DNA from: Ferroacidibacillus organovorans
Lineage (GTDB): Bacteria > Bacillota > Bacilli > Alicyclobacillales > SLC66
Direction of reading: 5' to 3'
Length of the DNA stretch: 64,000 nt
NCBI RefSeq assembly: GCF_001642725.1
Contig: NZ_LSUQ01000001.1
Location: 62,001 to 126,000, forward strand
This document shows positions 35,701 through 43,349 of the stretch, piece after piece. The notes below the pieces were generated by a model. That model was not told the origin of the DNA. It did not search any database and saw only the letters and a program-made list of their open reading frames with translations. The stretch's first letter is position 1; every line of letters starts with the position of its first letter. Made by a program: the position numbers and the translations under genes.

Positions 35701-35997
35701 GCCTTGCCGATTGTTGGGGTTAATACATTTTTGCGTCCAAGTGGCGAATCGATGGTGAAAGACATCCCGCTTGCGAGGGCGACGCCTGAAGAGAAACAAT
35801 TGCAGATCGATCATCTTCGCGCGTTTCAAGAGCGACACCGCGGTGCGGTCTTGGATGCGCTTGATCGCCTCAAACAAACTGCGCTTGAGGGTGGAAACTT
35901 GTTTGCAGAGCTGATGGAGACGGTGAAAGTGGCTAGTCTCGGTCAAATTACGGAAGCGCTCTACGTGGTCGGTGGCCAGTACCGACGAAATATGTAA
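32716..35997 (+). CDS. icmF: fused isobutyryl-CoA mutase with G-protein chaperone
   Basis: 1093 residues joining three parts. The N-terminal adenosylcobalamin-binding domain carries [13 protein letters not shown] with the axial His. A MeaI-type GTPase follows with P-loop GTGGSGKSS near residue 217. The substrate-binding mutase TIM barrel is C-terminal ([26 protein letters not shown]). It converts isobutyryl-CoA to n-butyryl-CoA (some members act on pivalyl- or isovaleryl-CoA); the GTPase part reloads cofactor. This links valine or branched acid breakdown to the beta-oxidation operon nearby. The GTG at 32716 follows GAGGAGAG. A hairpin terminator at 36035 closes the unit. Confidence 0.94.
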   Translation: MEMQTMNEKPYFPKHHVRFVTASSLFDGHDASINIMRRILQASGVEVIHLGHNRSVADVVKAAIEEDAQAIAISSYQGGHVEYFRYMIDLLNSLGASHIHVFGGGGGVIVKREIDALHDYGVARIYSPEDGRMLGLQGMINEMIRISDHDTPRHRALKWVEEGASGNLVWNHQDVAEWITQVEDRVSGAVFKSLLSKIRKEDAQDDSARIPVVGLTGTGGSGKSSLTDELTRRFLTYFPSKRIAILSVDPTRQKTGGALLGDRIRMNAIDHPNVYMRSFATRTSNSEISLALSDAIDVCRAAQFDIILVETSGIGQGDAAIVSLCDISIYVMTSEFGAPSQLEKIDMLDYADFIAINKFDRRGSMDALRDVRKQLQRNRGWFERDLESLPVYGTMASSYRDEGVQKLFYDLTDEIAVRFDASFTVKDRVTVNTMSRHAILSTDRQAYLFDVVKTIKQYKANTEKFADAATAWFQIEGARKRLGHLLDDAAIRVLEGQSEALRDTLPRQLVTQIEEIPSLLERYTQDEYVTIIREREIRTPLFVRSLSNTRIPKVALPSFRDYGDWVRFLRAENVPGAFPFTAGVFPLKRTEEEPRRQFAGEGTPERTNRRFHYLSQNDTAKRLSTAFDSVTLYGEDPAERPDIYGKIGESGVSVCTLDDMDQLFDGFDLTHPSTSVSMTINGPAPILLAMFFNTAIRQQEAVFEQREGRQPTELEKEELKWATLRHVRGTVQADILKEDQGQNTCIFSTDFALRMMGDIQQYFVDHAITNYYSVSISGYHIAEAGANPISQLAFTLSNAFTYVEYYLSRGMKIDDFAANLSFFFSNGMDPEYTVMGRVARRIWAIAMRDLYGGSERSQKLKYHIQTSGRSLHAQEIDFNDIRTTLQALLAIYDNCNSLHTNAYDEAITTPTEESVRRAMAIQMIINREFGLTMNENPLQGSYLVEQLTDLVEEAVLAEFLRINDRGGVLGAMETQYQRGKIQEESLEYEMQKHSGALPIVGVNTFLRPSGESMVKDIPLARATPEEKQLQIDHLRAFQERHRGAVLDALDRLKQTALEGGNLFAELMETVKVASLGQITEALYVVGGQYRRNM

Positions 35998-36034
35998 AGA
36001 ATTGTTAAAGGTTGTGTGGATCGTCGACATTGAG

Positions 36035-36075
36035 AGACAGGTTTCGTACCGTATGCGGACGAAACCTGTCTTCTT
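36035..36075 (+). terminator. terminator after icmF
   Basis: AGACAGGTTTCGT (36035-36047) and ACGAAACCTGTCT (36059-36071) form a 13-bp stem followed by TCTTG. Confidence 0.8.
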
Positions 36076-36124
36076 GTGGTACAATCTTCGCGTTAGAATG
36101 ATCCGACTGGGAGGTTCCTATTCA

Positions 36125-36973
36125 ATGCATGTATCGCAGACCCTGATTTTTGCTCTTATTCAGGGGATCACAGAACTCTTCCCGATCAGTAGTGTCGGCC
36201 ACGGAGTTCTTCTTCCGTATCTCCTTCATTGGCCAAACGTTCAGGCGAATCCAGCGTTTTTACCCTACCTCGTCTTGCTTCATGTAGGTACGGCTGTGGC
36301 GCTGCTCATCTACTTTTTTCGCGACTGGCTCACGTTTCTTATCGCTCTCTTTGCGAAAGACAGTAAGTCTTCTGTTGTTGCCAAGCGACAACGCATCGCG
36401 CGCAAAGAGTTTATCTTGCTTGTTGTTGGTACCATTCCTGCAGTGATTATTGGCGGGCTCGGTGCGAAAAAGTTTGCGAGTTTGTTTGCCACACCGCGCG
36501 TCGCAATGATTTTTCTCATCGTAAACGGCATCATTCTCATCCTGGGCGATCGACTGTTAAAGCGAAAAGGCAACCGCAACATGGATGATCTTAATTTCAA
36601 AGAAATTCTGGTCATCGGTGTACTGGAGTCTCTTGCATTGATTCCGGGATTTTCTCGCTCTGCCATGACGATGATTGGCGGATTGATGTACGGTCTTCGC
36701 TACGAAGCGGCGGCACGTCTTAGTTTCCTCCTCGCAACACCCGTCATCCTTGGTGCAGCTGTCAAAGAACTGCCGAAGCTCCACAATAACCACACCATGC
36801 TCACAATGGGGCTGCTCGGCGGCTTGGTTGCCGGGATTGCTGCATACGCGAGTGTTTGGTTCTTAATGCGCTACTTTAAAACACACGAAATTAAGGCGCT
36901 CCGTCCATTTGGATACTATTGCGTTGGATTGGGTGGACTCGTGTTAATCTATAGTTTCTTTGTCGTAGGGTAA
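36125..36973 (+). CDS. uppP: undecaprenyl-diphosphate phosphatase (UppP/BacA)
   Basis: 282 residues, polytopic with seven to eight helices. ITELFPISSVGHGVLLP near residues 16-32 is the BacA/UppP catalytic loop (with ELF in place of the common EFL), and GFSRSAMTM near 178 is the second signature with the catalytic Arg. It recycles the lipid carrier of cell-wall synthesis. The ATG at 36125 follows GGGAGGTT; an upstream open stretch overlaps the icmF terminator. The gene ends 12 bases before the large hairpin. Confidence 0.92.
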   Translation: MHVSQTLIFALIQGITELFPISSVGHGVLLPYLLHWPNVQANPAFLPYLVLLHVGTAVALLIYFFRDWLTFLIALFAKDSKSSVVAKRQRIARKEFILLVVGTIPAVIIGGLGAKKFASLFATPRVAMIFLIVNGIILILGDRLLKRKGNRNMDDLNFKEILVIGVLESLALIPGFSRSAMTMIGGLMYGLRYEAAARLSFLLATPVILGAAVKELPKLHNNHTMLTMGLLGGLVAGIAAYASVWFLMRYFKTHEIKALRPFGYYCVGLGGLVLIYSFFVVG

Positions 36974-36984
36974 AAAACGTATTG

Positions 36985-37084
36985 GCGCAGGATATCCCTT
37001 TTTCTAGCGCGTATGACTTGTCGTGCATTAGGCAAGCTACGTGATACGAAAGAAAGGAGGGGATATCCTGCGCTTCTTTTTTTT
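36985..37084 (+). promoter_or_regulatory. long-range hairpin with U-tract spanning the MFS gene start
   Basis: GCGCAGGATATCCC (36985-36998) is perfectly complementary to GGGATATCCTGCGC (37060-37073), which is followed by TTC and eight T. Between the arms, CGTAT/ATACG and CCTTTTTCT/AGAAAGG could pair further. It looks like an intrinsic terminator for uppP, but the 3' arm also contains the SD (AAAGGAGGGG) and probable start of the next gene. The structure could therefore control the transporter by attenuation or SD masking. Control is inference. Confidence 0.65.
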
Positions 37085-38375
37085 AAAACGACTCTCGACA
37101 GATGCGCGGCGACTGGTTGGATCAAATACGCTCTTTATTGCAGGGTTAGGCCTCTCCGCGACATTTATCAATGTTTACTTATGGCGGGTCGATCGTTCAC
37201 TTTTACCACTGCTCTTGTTCAATGGGTTCCTTGATGTGGGAATCCCCCTCGCTTTTATCTTTTGTGGATTTTTGGCGCATCAGATCAAGGAACCGACACT
37301 TTTACGCATTGGAATTATCGCTGTATCCATCTTTTTTGCAGTTCTACTCCTTGCGGGCAAAGTGGCTGCGCATCACGCTGCATGGCTTGGTTTGTTGTTT
37401 GGTCTTGGTCAGGGATTCTACTGGTATGCGTTTCATGTCGCTTCATTTGATTGTACGCGCTCAGACTCGCGAACCGATTTTCACGCGGTATCCGGTTTTT
37501 TCACATCGCTCGTCGGTATGCTTACACCGTTTGCAGCGGGTCTTATCATTGCGAATTCTGCCAAACTGACTGGATATTCACTGGTTTTCGGCTGTACGTT
37601 TACGCTTTTTGTCATTCTTTTTGTGCAGTCTTTTCGCTTGAAGCATGGCCCGCGTCGCCGCACGGAGTTTGCGGAAGGATTTTGCTTTGCGCGCGATCCG
37701 GACTGGCGAAGGGTTTGGTTTGCAACGGTGAGCTTTGGATTGCGAGAAGGCGTCTATGCATTCGTCATCCCAATACTCGTTTTTTTCTCGTCAAAAACAG
37801 AGGCGGGCGTTGGCGACTACGGGTTGTGGACGGGAATTGTCGCGCTGCTATCGTATGGATGGATTGGGCGGATGAAACGGCACGATTTTCTCAAGCGTTT
37901 TATGATTGTGCCGAGTATCGCGCTCGGAGGATTTGCCTGCGTACTTCTTCTCGGGGTTAAGCCAATCATTTTAACGATCTTTGGGGCGAGTACAGCGCTC
38001 TTGTTTCCATTTGTCATGATTCCATTGACGGCGGTCACTCAGGATGAGATCGATGAGTCAGAACGCTCGAGCGTGCGCCGGGCAGAGTACTTCATCAGTC
38101 GCGAAGTCGCCCTCGGAATCGGGCGTGTGAGCGGGGTACTGCTCCTCTGGGTCACACTCTCAATCGTTCCAGGCGTTCGTGGCGTATTGTTCATTTCGTC
38201 TATTCTTGGATTCGCCTATGTGGTATCGAGCGTATTCATCGCAAAGGTGACGTATACGGACAGGCGCGGAATACGCAGTGGGAGTTCACAGAATGCACAC
38301 ACTCCTCACACGGCAGACGCTGGTGCATTTGTCTCTATGAATCGCAAGGACAAGCGACTGCGTCCTATGCGCTAA
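37068..38375 (+). CDS. MFS transporter; CTG start proposed
   Basis: 435 residues with about twelve membrane helices and the cytoplasmic central loop rich in Arg/Lys (SFRLKHGPRRRTEF). The first helix (LFIAGLGLSATFINVYLWRV) matches a YfkF-like group of Bacilli MFS proteins. Substrate unknown. GTG 37041 in the same frame lacks an SD, whereas AAAGGAGG (37054-37060) lies seven bases before CTG 37068, giving an N-terminus LRFFFLKRLSTDARRL that suits the family. The stop lies in the 5' arm of the terminator. Confidence 0.7.
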   Translation: MRFFFLKRLSTDARRLVGSNTLFIAGLGLSATFINVYLWRVDRSLLPLLLFNGFLDVGIPLAFIFCGFLAHQIKEPTLLRIGIIAVSIFFAVLLLAGKVAAHHAAWLGLLFGLGQGFYWYAFHVASFDCTRSDSRTDFHAVSGFFTSLVGMLTPFAAGLIIANSAKLTGYSLVFGCTFTLFVILFVQSFRLKHGPRRRTEFAEGFCFARDPDWRRVWFATVSFGLREGVYAFVIPILVFFSSKTEAGVGDYGLWTGIVALLSYGWIGRMKRHDFLKRFMIVPSIALGGFACVLLLGVKPIILTIFGASTALLFPFVMIPLTAVTQDEIDESERSSVRRAEYFISREVALGIGRVSGVLLLWVTLSIVPGVRGVLFISSILGFAYVVSSVFIAKVTYTDRRGIRSGSSQNAHTPHTADAGAFVSMNRKDKRLRPMR

Positions 38376-38404
38376 AAAACCCGTCAATCATTGACGGGTT
38401 TTTT
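38374..38404. terminator. bidirectional terminator between the MFS and ferredoxin genes
   Basis: AAAAAACCCGTCAAT and ATTGACGGGTTTTTT form a 15-bp stem with T-runs on both strands; the MFS stop codon overlaps its first bases. Confidence 0.93.
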
Positions 38405-38416
38405 ATGCATTCGTTA

Positions 38417-38650
38417 TTATTTAAAGAAGTCAGCATTCTTTTGAATGAACGACTTTTCTTCATCGGGTACGAAATCTTCTTGAAAAATAGCTGCCACTGG
38501 GCATACCGCTTCGCACGCGCCGCAGTCAATGCACGTATCTGGATCGATGTAGTATTGATCTTCGCCTTCATGAATCGCATCGACTGGGCAAGTTTCAACA
38601 CAGTCGGCTGCTTTTTCACCGATACACGGCGACGTAATGATAAACGCCAT
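38417..38650 (-). CDS. fdxA: 7Fe-8S (3Fe-4S + 4Fe-4S) ferredoxin
   Basis: 77 residues. PCIGEKAADCVETCPVDAIH holds the first cluster with C-x7-C-x3-CP, lacking one cysteine of a 4Fe motif as expected for 3Fe-4S. CIDCGACEAVCPVAAI is a full 4Fe-4S motif. The body EGEDQYYIDPD and closing FVPDEEKSFIQKNADFF match Bacilli and actinobacterial FdxA. The ATG at 38650 follows GAGGGAG. Partner redox enzymes are not evident nearby. Confidence 0.93.
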   Translation of the reverse strand: MAFIITSPCIGEKAADCVETCPVDAIHEGEDQYYIDPDTCIDCGACEAVCPVAAIFQEDFVPDEEKSFIQKNADFFK

Positions 38651-38688
38651 GATATACACTCCCTCGTTTGCAAGATCCTTGCATGTCT

Positions 38689-38718
38689 ATCATATAATAC
38701 GCCTCATGCTGATTTCAA
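38689..38718 (-). promoter_or_regulatory. sigma-A type promoter of fdxA
   Basis: On the minus strand, TTGAAA (38718-38713), an 18-base spacer, and TATGAT (38694-38689), 38 bases before the fdxA start. Confidence 0.65.
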
Positions 38719-38770
38719 TATCTAAACAGCGATTGAACTGATTTAAAGCAGGATTGGCAAATGGCTCAAT

Positions 38771-38788
38771 TCGTGAATTCTTTCACGA
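38771..38788 (+). promoter_or_regulatory. Rex-like operator 1
   Basis: TCGTGAATTCTTTCACGA has perfect 7-bp arms and keeps the GTGAA-N4-TTCAC core of Rex sites (consensus TTGTGAA-N4-TTCACAA), with only the second base of each arm changed. It lies between the divergent fdxA and ndh promoters. Binding by the NADH-sensing repressor Rex is inferred. Confidence 0.5.
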
Positions 38789-38873
38789 TCTTCGCGTTTC
38801 AGAATACTAGAACAGATGGTTATTTAAGACTCATACAGTTGCGTGTGACATGTTTGTTTTCTTGTTCACTGGA

Positions 38874-38901
38874 TTGACATCATACGCATTCCTGTTATGA
38901 T
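38874..38901 (+). promoter_or_regulatory. sigma-A type promoter of ndh
   Basis: A perfect TTGACA at 38874-38879, a 16-base spacer, and TATGAT at 38896-38901, with a second AT-rich hexamer directly after. Confidence 0.8.
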
Positions 38902-38931
38902 AATTGTGTGTCAAATGCTTATATGAATTTA

Positions 38932-38951
38932 TTTGTGAAATCATAAACAAA
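38932..38951 (+). promoter_or_regulatory. Rex-like operator 2 (imperfect)
   Basis: TTTGTGAAATCATAAACAAA keeps one full TTTGTGAA half and a weaker opposite half. It sits about 30 bases after the ndh promoter and just before the SD, a position suited to a roadblock repressor. Less certain than the first site. Confidence 0.4.
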
Positions 38952-38973
38952 GTGAAGGATGGTTAGGAAACCG

Positions 38974-40146
38974 ATGAAACACATCGTCATTCTAGGCGGC
39001 GGTTATGCAGGTCTTCTCTGCGCGCTGGAACTGCGAAAGCACGTTTCTTCTTCCGACGCTGAGATTACGCTTATCAATAAACACTCCTATCATCAATTGA
39101 TCACTCAGCTCCATGAAACGGCAGTTGGGGCGCGCTCGGATCGTTCTCTGCGCCTGTCGCTCTCAAAGCTGCTTGACGGAAAACACGTAGAGATCGTCAA
39201 AGGCACGGTTAGCGCAATCACCCCTGATGGACACGCGGTTGAACTTCAAGATGGAAGAACGATCACGTATGACAAACTGGTCGTCGCACTCGGTAGCGAG
39301 ACAGAATATTTTGGCATTGCAGGGATGAAGGAACACGCATTCACGTTAAAGTCAGTCAATCAGGCGCGCTTGATTCGCGCACACATAGAATCATGTTTTG
39401 CGCGCTATCTCTACGAGCGCGACCCGGCGCTCTTGCGGTTCGTCGTTGGGGGGGCCGGGTTTAGTGGAATTGAACTGGTAGGAGAACTCGCTGACGCTTT
39501 GCCGCAGTTTGCGCGTGAGGCGGGCGTTACAATGGATCAAGTTGAACTCTACAATATCGAAGCGGCGCCAGGGATTCTCCCAGGGTTTGATCAAGATCTT
39601 GTGGATGCCGCACAGCACAGCCTGACGTCGCGCGGTGTGCGATTTATGACGGGCGCCGCCATCGTCCAGGTCGAACCGGGGCGCGTTACGGTCAAAACGG
39701 GGCAGGTGGTTGAGACGCACACGGTGATCTGGACAGGTGGCGTGCGCGGGAATCAACTGGTCGTGGATGCAGGGTTTGAAACTGAACCACGCGGTCGCGC
39801 GAAAGTTAACGCGTATTTGCAATCGGTCAGCCATCCTGATGTGTATATTATTGGAGATGCCTGCTTTGTCATGGGTGAAGAGGGTAGACCACTTCCTCCG
39901 ACTGCGCAATTAGCGTGGCAAATGGGGATTGCGAGTGGAAAAAACATCACAAACGAACTGCGCGGTGTGGCGCTTGAACCGTTTAAACCAAACATTTTGG
40001 GATCCCTCGCGTCACTCGGTCGCAAAGATGCTGTAGGCAAGGTTCTTAAATCATATAAAATGTATGGGAAAATGGCGTATATGGCAAAAGAGGCAAGCCA
40101 AATGCGCTATCTCGCGAAAATTGGCGCGATGTTTCACTCCAACTGA
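38974..40146 (+). CDS. ndh: type II NADH:quinone dehydrogenase (NDH-2)
   Basis: A single-subunit, non-proton-pumping NADH dehydrogenase attached to the membrane. It has 390 residues. FAD-binding IVILGGGYAGLLCAL is at the N-terminus, a second NADH-binding glycine motif VVGGAGFSGIELVGELA near 157, and the C-terminal VYIIGDACFV FAD motif near 293 followed by PTAQLAWQMG. ATG 38974 was preferred over 38959 for SD spacing. In Bacillus the equivalent gene is repressed by Rex, in line with the operators upstream. Confidence 0.92.
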   Translation: MKHIVILGGGYAGLLCALELRKHVSSSDAEITLINKHSYHQLITQLHETAVGARSDRSLRLSLSKLLDGKHVEIVKGTVSAITPDGHAVELQDGRTITYDKLVVALGSETEYFGIAGMKEHAFTLKSVNQARLIRAHIESCFARYLYERDPALLRFVVGGAGFSGIELVGELADALPQFAREAGVTMDQVELYNIEAAPGILPGFDQDLVDAAQHSLTSRGVRFMTGAAIVQVEPGRVTVKTGQVVETHTVIWTGGVRGNQLVVDAGFETEPRGRAKVNAYLQSVSHPDVYIIGDACFVMGEEGRPLPPTAQLAWQMGIASGKNITNELRGVALEPFKPNILGSLASLGRKDAVGKVLKSYKMYGKMAYMAKEASQMRYLAKIGAMFHSN

Positions 40147-40154
40147 GGTTCGAT

Positions 40155-40195
40155 GAATCACTGCATACGTTTGCGCCAACGTCGTGCAGTGATTC
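40155..40195 (+). repeat. inverted repeat after ndh
   Basis: GAATCACTGCA (40155-40165) and TGCAGTGATTC (40185-40195), with an inner ACGTT/AACGT pair. A stable hairpin lacking a following U-run; it may protect the ndh transcript end or be a poor terminator. Confidence 0.7.
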
Positions 40196-40306
40196 GTCTA
40201 CTTGCGAAATGATTCGGAAAACGGTACACTGAGTTCGTCAGATTTGTCAGGCAACAAGACCGATAGTGCACAGCATGCGACATGTCTCTCGAAGGGATGG
40301 GTGTCG

Positions 40307-40537
40307 GTGTTTCAATGTCCGGTTTGTGGTGAACTGATGGAAGCTTTGACGAATTTTCATTGTGTCAGTCGACACCGCATGACACGTCGCGACGTCGTTG
40401 ATGGCCATGGAATGCCAAAGTACGTCTCCCCCGCGATGAAACGTGAGATCCAACAGTGGATACGATCGTCTCAATTGATTTCAAAAATTGACTTTGATGT
40501 AGCGCAAGCGGCTGCGCGGAGCCAGGTTCGAAAATGA
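40307..40537 (+). CDS. small zinc-knuckle-like protein, unrecognised
   Basis: About 76 residues from a GTG at 40307, chosen because AAGGGA lies nine bases upstream; an open frame goes back to a TTG at 40202 without SD. The N-terminus FQCPVCGELMEAL followed by FHCVSRHRMTRRDV gives a CxxC and HCxxxH set able to bind one zinc ion. The remainder is helical (MKREIQQWIRSS). No family recognised. It lies between two strong inverted repeats. Confidence 0.5.
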   Translation: MFQCPVCGELMEALTNFHCVSRHRMTRRDVVDGHGMPKYVSPAMKREIQQWIRSSQLISKIDFDVAQAAARSQVRK

Positions 40538-40607
40538 ACCCTAGGCGGTTTGGCAATTCGCGAGTCACTTACGCATGAAAAAATGGGAATGCAGCATGGA
40601 ACTTCGA

Positions 40608-40655
40608 CATGCGGCTGGTGAGCTCGAGTATTTTCGCGCGCTCACCAGCCGCATG
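40608..40655 (+). repeat. perfect 16-bp inverted repeat
   Basis: CATGCGGCTGGTGAGC (40608-40623) and GCTCACCAGCCGCATG (40640-40655) with a 16-base spacer. No T-run follows. It could be the terminator-like end of the small gene before it or a protein-binding site for the M16 operon after it. Confidence 0.8.
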
Positions 40656-40732
40656 CCGCGCTTTGGCTTACGCATACTACATAATCATGTGAAGCATTTT
40701 GTGATTTGGGATGATGGATAGGAGGATTTTCT

Positions 40733-42031
40733 TTGAATGCGACGTTTCAATCAAGCTCGCACGGACGACTGCATGTACACACCTTGCAGACAAAAAAATA
40801 TAAAACAGCCACTCTCTGGCTTGTTCTTGAGCGGCCACTCTCGGCTGACGATGTGACTGAAGTCGCGCTTTTACCGCGTATTTTACTGCGTGGAACGGAG
40901 CGATACAAAACACCAGAGGCACTGATGCAAGCGTTTGACGCGCTGTATGGCGCAGGTATCTCCGGGGTTGCCGGGAAGCATGGGGATCTGCAGACGGTTG
41001 AGTTTCACGTACAATTTGCGGACGAAACGTATCTCCCCGGTCATCCGCGTGTTCTCGATGAGGTCGTTCAGTTGCTTGCGGACGTGTTCCTTCGACCAGC
41101 GGCAGAAAGCGAGCGCTTCAATGAAACAGGGGTTGAAGTAGAAAAAGATTTGCACAGGCAACGAATTGAAAATTTAGTCAACGATAAAGCGGCTTATGCG
41201 GGTGATCGCACACTCGCACTGATGTGTAAAGAGGAACCCTTTGGTGTGCCGCGCATGGGCTATGCAGATCGTGTAGGGAGTATTACGCCAGCGGGGCTCT
41301 ATAAGAAGTATAGAGAAATTCTGCGCGATGCAACGGTTCACCTTTACGCGGTAGGAAATTTTACAAAAGAGCATTTTGATTCGGTCGCGCTTCGCGCATT
41401 CGCGTCGCTAACAGAAATGCGTTCTGCAGCTGTTGAAACGGATGTGTTCATGTCATCCTCCAATCCCGCACCCAAAGCAGCAGTGACGATTGTGGAGCAA
41501 ATGGATGTGCAGCAAGGTGTGCTGTGTGTTGGACTTCGCTCTTCTGTCTTTTATAAAGACGACATGTACCCGGCGCTGCTTGTTTATAACGGCATTCTCG
41601 GCGGATTTCCGCACTCCAAGCTATTCGTCAATGTTCGCGAAAAGGCAAGTTTGGCCTATTACGCGTCAAGCCGCATGTTTGGGCTTAAGGGTGTCCTCCT
41701 AATTCAATCAGGGATTCAGATTGATCACTACGAGCAGGCCAAAGCGATCATTCTGGAACAAATTCGCGCGATGGAAACGGAGATTACAGAAGAAGAGCGA
41801 TCCTTTACGATTCAAGGCTTAATCAATCAATATCTGCTCTCTGATGACCAACCATTGACGGATGCCATGATGGACGTCTACGCTCGCATGGGCGGTAAGA
41901 AACGATCCGTGGATGCGTTGATCGAAGCTGTGCAAGCGGTGACGATTCAAGATGTGCAAGCGGTTGCGCGTACGATCTGGGTTGATACAATCTACTTTTT
42001 GCGCGATGAGGAGGGAAAACGTCATGCATAA
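40733..42031 (+). CDS. ymfF: M16-family peptidase-like protein without zinc site (YmfF-like)
   Basis: 432 residues of M16 (pitrilysin/MPP) fold lacking the HxxEH zinc motif in the N-terminal half, as in Bacillus YmfF, which pairs with the active YmfH. The C-terminal half holds the LGGFPHSKLFVNVREKASLAYY segment typical of M16 partners. It starts with TTG at 40733 after ATAGGAGGA. It overlaps ymfH by 8 bases, so the two subunits are made together and probably form a heterodimer. Confidence 0.85.
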   Translation: MNATFQSSSHGRLHVHTLQTKKYKTATLWLVLERPLSADDVTEVALLPRILLRGTERYKTPEALMQAFDALYGAGISGVAGKHGDLQTVEFHVQFADETYLPGHPRVLDEVVQLLADVFLRPAAESERFNETGVEVEKDLHRQRIENLVNDKAAYAGDRTLALMCKEEPFGVPRMGYADRVGSITPAGLYKKYREILRDATVHLYAVGNFTKEHFDSVALRAFASLTEMRSAAVETDVFMSSSNPAPKAAVTIVEQMDVQQGVLCVGLRSSVFYKDDMYPALLVYNGILGGFPHSKLFVNVREKASLAYYASSRMFGLKGVLLIQSGIQIDHYEQAKAIILEQIRAMETEITEEERSFTIQGLINQYLLSDDQPLTDAMMDVYARMGGKKRSVDALIEAVQAVTIQDVQAVARTIWVDTIYFLRDEEGKRHA

Positions 42032-43349
42032 AACAGAGTATAAAACGTTGCAAGAAGCGGTCTACCATCAGACGCTTGATAACGGCCTGACCGTTTACAT
42101 CGTGCACAAGCCAGATTTCCGACAGACGTATGCGTCATTTACGACGCAATACGGAAGCGTCGATCGCGAGTTCGTGGTCGCGTCTCGCGGCGAACGTGTC
42201 GTTGTTCCGGACGGCATCGCACATTTTCTTGAACACAAAATGTTTGAGGAAGAGCACGGTGACGTATTCCAGGATTTTGCGCGCTATGGCGCGCAGGCGA
42301 ACGCATTTACAACCTATGATACGACGACCTACCTTTTTTCGTCGACCGCGAACGTGCGTGAAAATCTCATGACGCTGCTCGACTTTGTTCAGCGACCGTA
42401 TTTTACGGATGAGAACGTTGAAAAGGAAAAGGGGATCATTGGTCAGGAGATCGCCATGTATGATGAAATGCCAAACTGGCGATGTCACTCCAATTTTCTT
42501 CGCGGACTCTACGGCGACCATCCCATGGGCATCGATATTGCGGGCACCCTTTCGTCGATCCAAAAAATTCGTAAAGAAGATTTATACGACTGTTATGAAA
42601 CGTTTTATCACCCGAGCAACATGGTGCTGTTTGTCGTTGGACCAGAAATTCCTGAACGCGTGATATCGTGGGTGGCTGAAAACCAGGCGAAAAAAAACTA
42701 CACGTTGCAAAAACCCGTTCAGCGATTTCTTCCGTCCGTTCCCGCGCAGCCGCGTGAACAGCGCGTTGAATCAGAGTTGACCATGGCGCAGCCGCGCGTT
42801 TTGTTCGGATTTAAAGAGACGTGGCAATCGCCTGACGCAAAGGAGAGACAGCTTCGGGAAACCGCGATGGAAGTGTGGATGGAATCGCTTTTGGGCCGCG
42901 GATCGCCGCTCTATCACGCGCTTATGGATGAAGGGCTGACAGATGCGGGATTCGGTTCGGACTATGAGTTGACACCTTGGTATGGTCACTCGCAAATGGG
43001 GGGGAACTCCAATCGCCCTGATGAACTGGTTGAGCGGGTTCTCTCAGCGCTGAATCAATACGGGAAAGAGGGACTGGCACAAGAAGATTTTGAACGTGTC
43101 CGCAAAAAGGCGATGGGACGCTTCTTTTCACTGCTTGATTCTCCGCAAGGCATCGCGTATGTATACACAGCCCAAAAACTGCGCGGAATCGATGTTTTTA
43201 CGGCGCTCGATGTACTTGAGCGCATGACGATCGACCATGTGATGAACGCATTGCGCTCGCACGTGAACGAAGAGCAACTGACGGTTTCTCTTGTGCGACC
43301 TAAACAGCCGCGCGAACTTGTTGCAGGAAAGGGCGGTACCCTTCAGTGA
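42024..43349 (+). CDS. ymfH: M16-family zinc peptidase (YmfH-like)
   Basis: 441 residues. The inverted zinc motif HFLEH is near residues 67-71, with the distal Glu expected about 75 residues later in the KEKGIIGQEIAMYDE region. It is the catalytic partner of the preceding gene. Relatives process or degrade small peptides; the natural substrate here is unknown. The ATG at 42024 overlaps the ymfF stop, and GAGGGAAAA serves as SD. Confidence 0.88.
   Translation: MHKTEYKTLQEAVYHQTLDNGLTVYIVHKPDFRQTYASFTTQYGSVDREFVVASRGERVVVPDGIAHFLEHKMFEEEHGDVFQDFARYGAQANAFTTYDTTTYLFSSTANVRENLMTLLDFVQRPYFTDENVEKEKGIIGQEIAMYDEMPNWRCHSNFLRGLYGDHPMGIDIAGTLSSIQKIRKEDLYDCYETFYHPSNMVLFVVGPEIPERVISWVAENQAKKNYTLQKPVQRFLPSVPAQPREQRVESELTMAQPRVLFGFKETWQSPDAKERQLRETAMEVWMESLLGRGSPLYHALMDEGLTDAGFGSDYELTPWYGHSQMGGNSNRPDELVERVLSALNQYGKEGLAQEDFERVRKKAMGRFFSLLDSPQGIAYVYTAQKLRGIDVFTALDVLERMTIDHVMNALRSHVNEEQLTVSLVRPKQPRELVAGKGGTLQ

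Noticed and set aside
40202-40306. TTG-initiated longer form of the zinc-knuckle protein
   Set aside because: No SD at the TTG; an SD lies before GTG 40307, and the extra residues are low-complexity.
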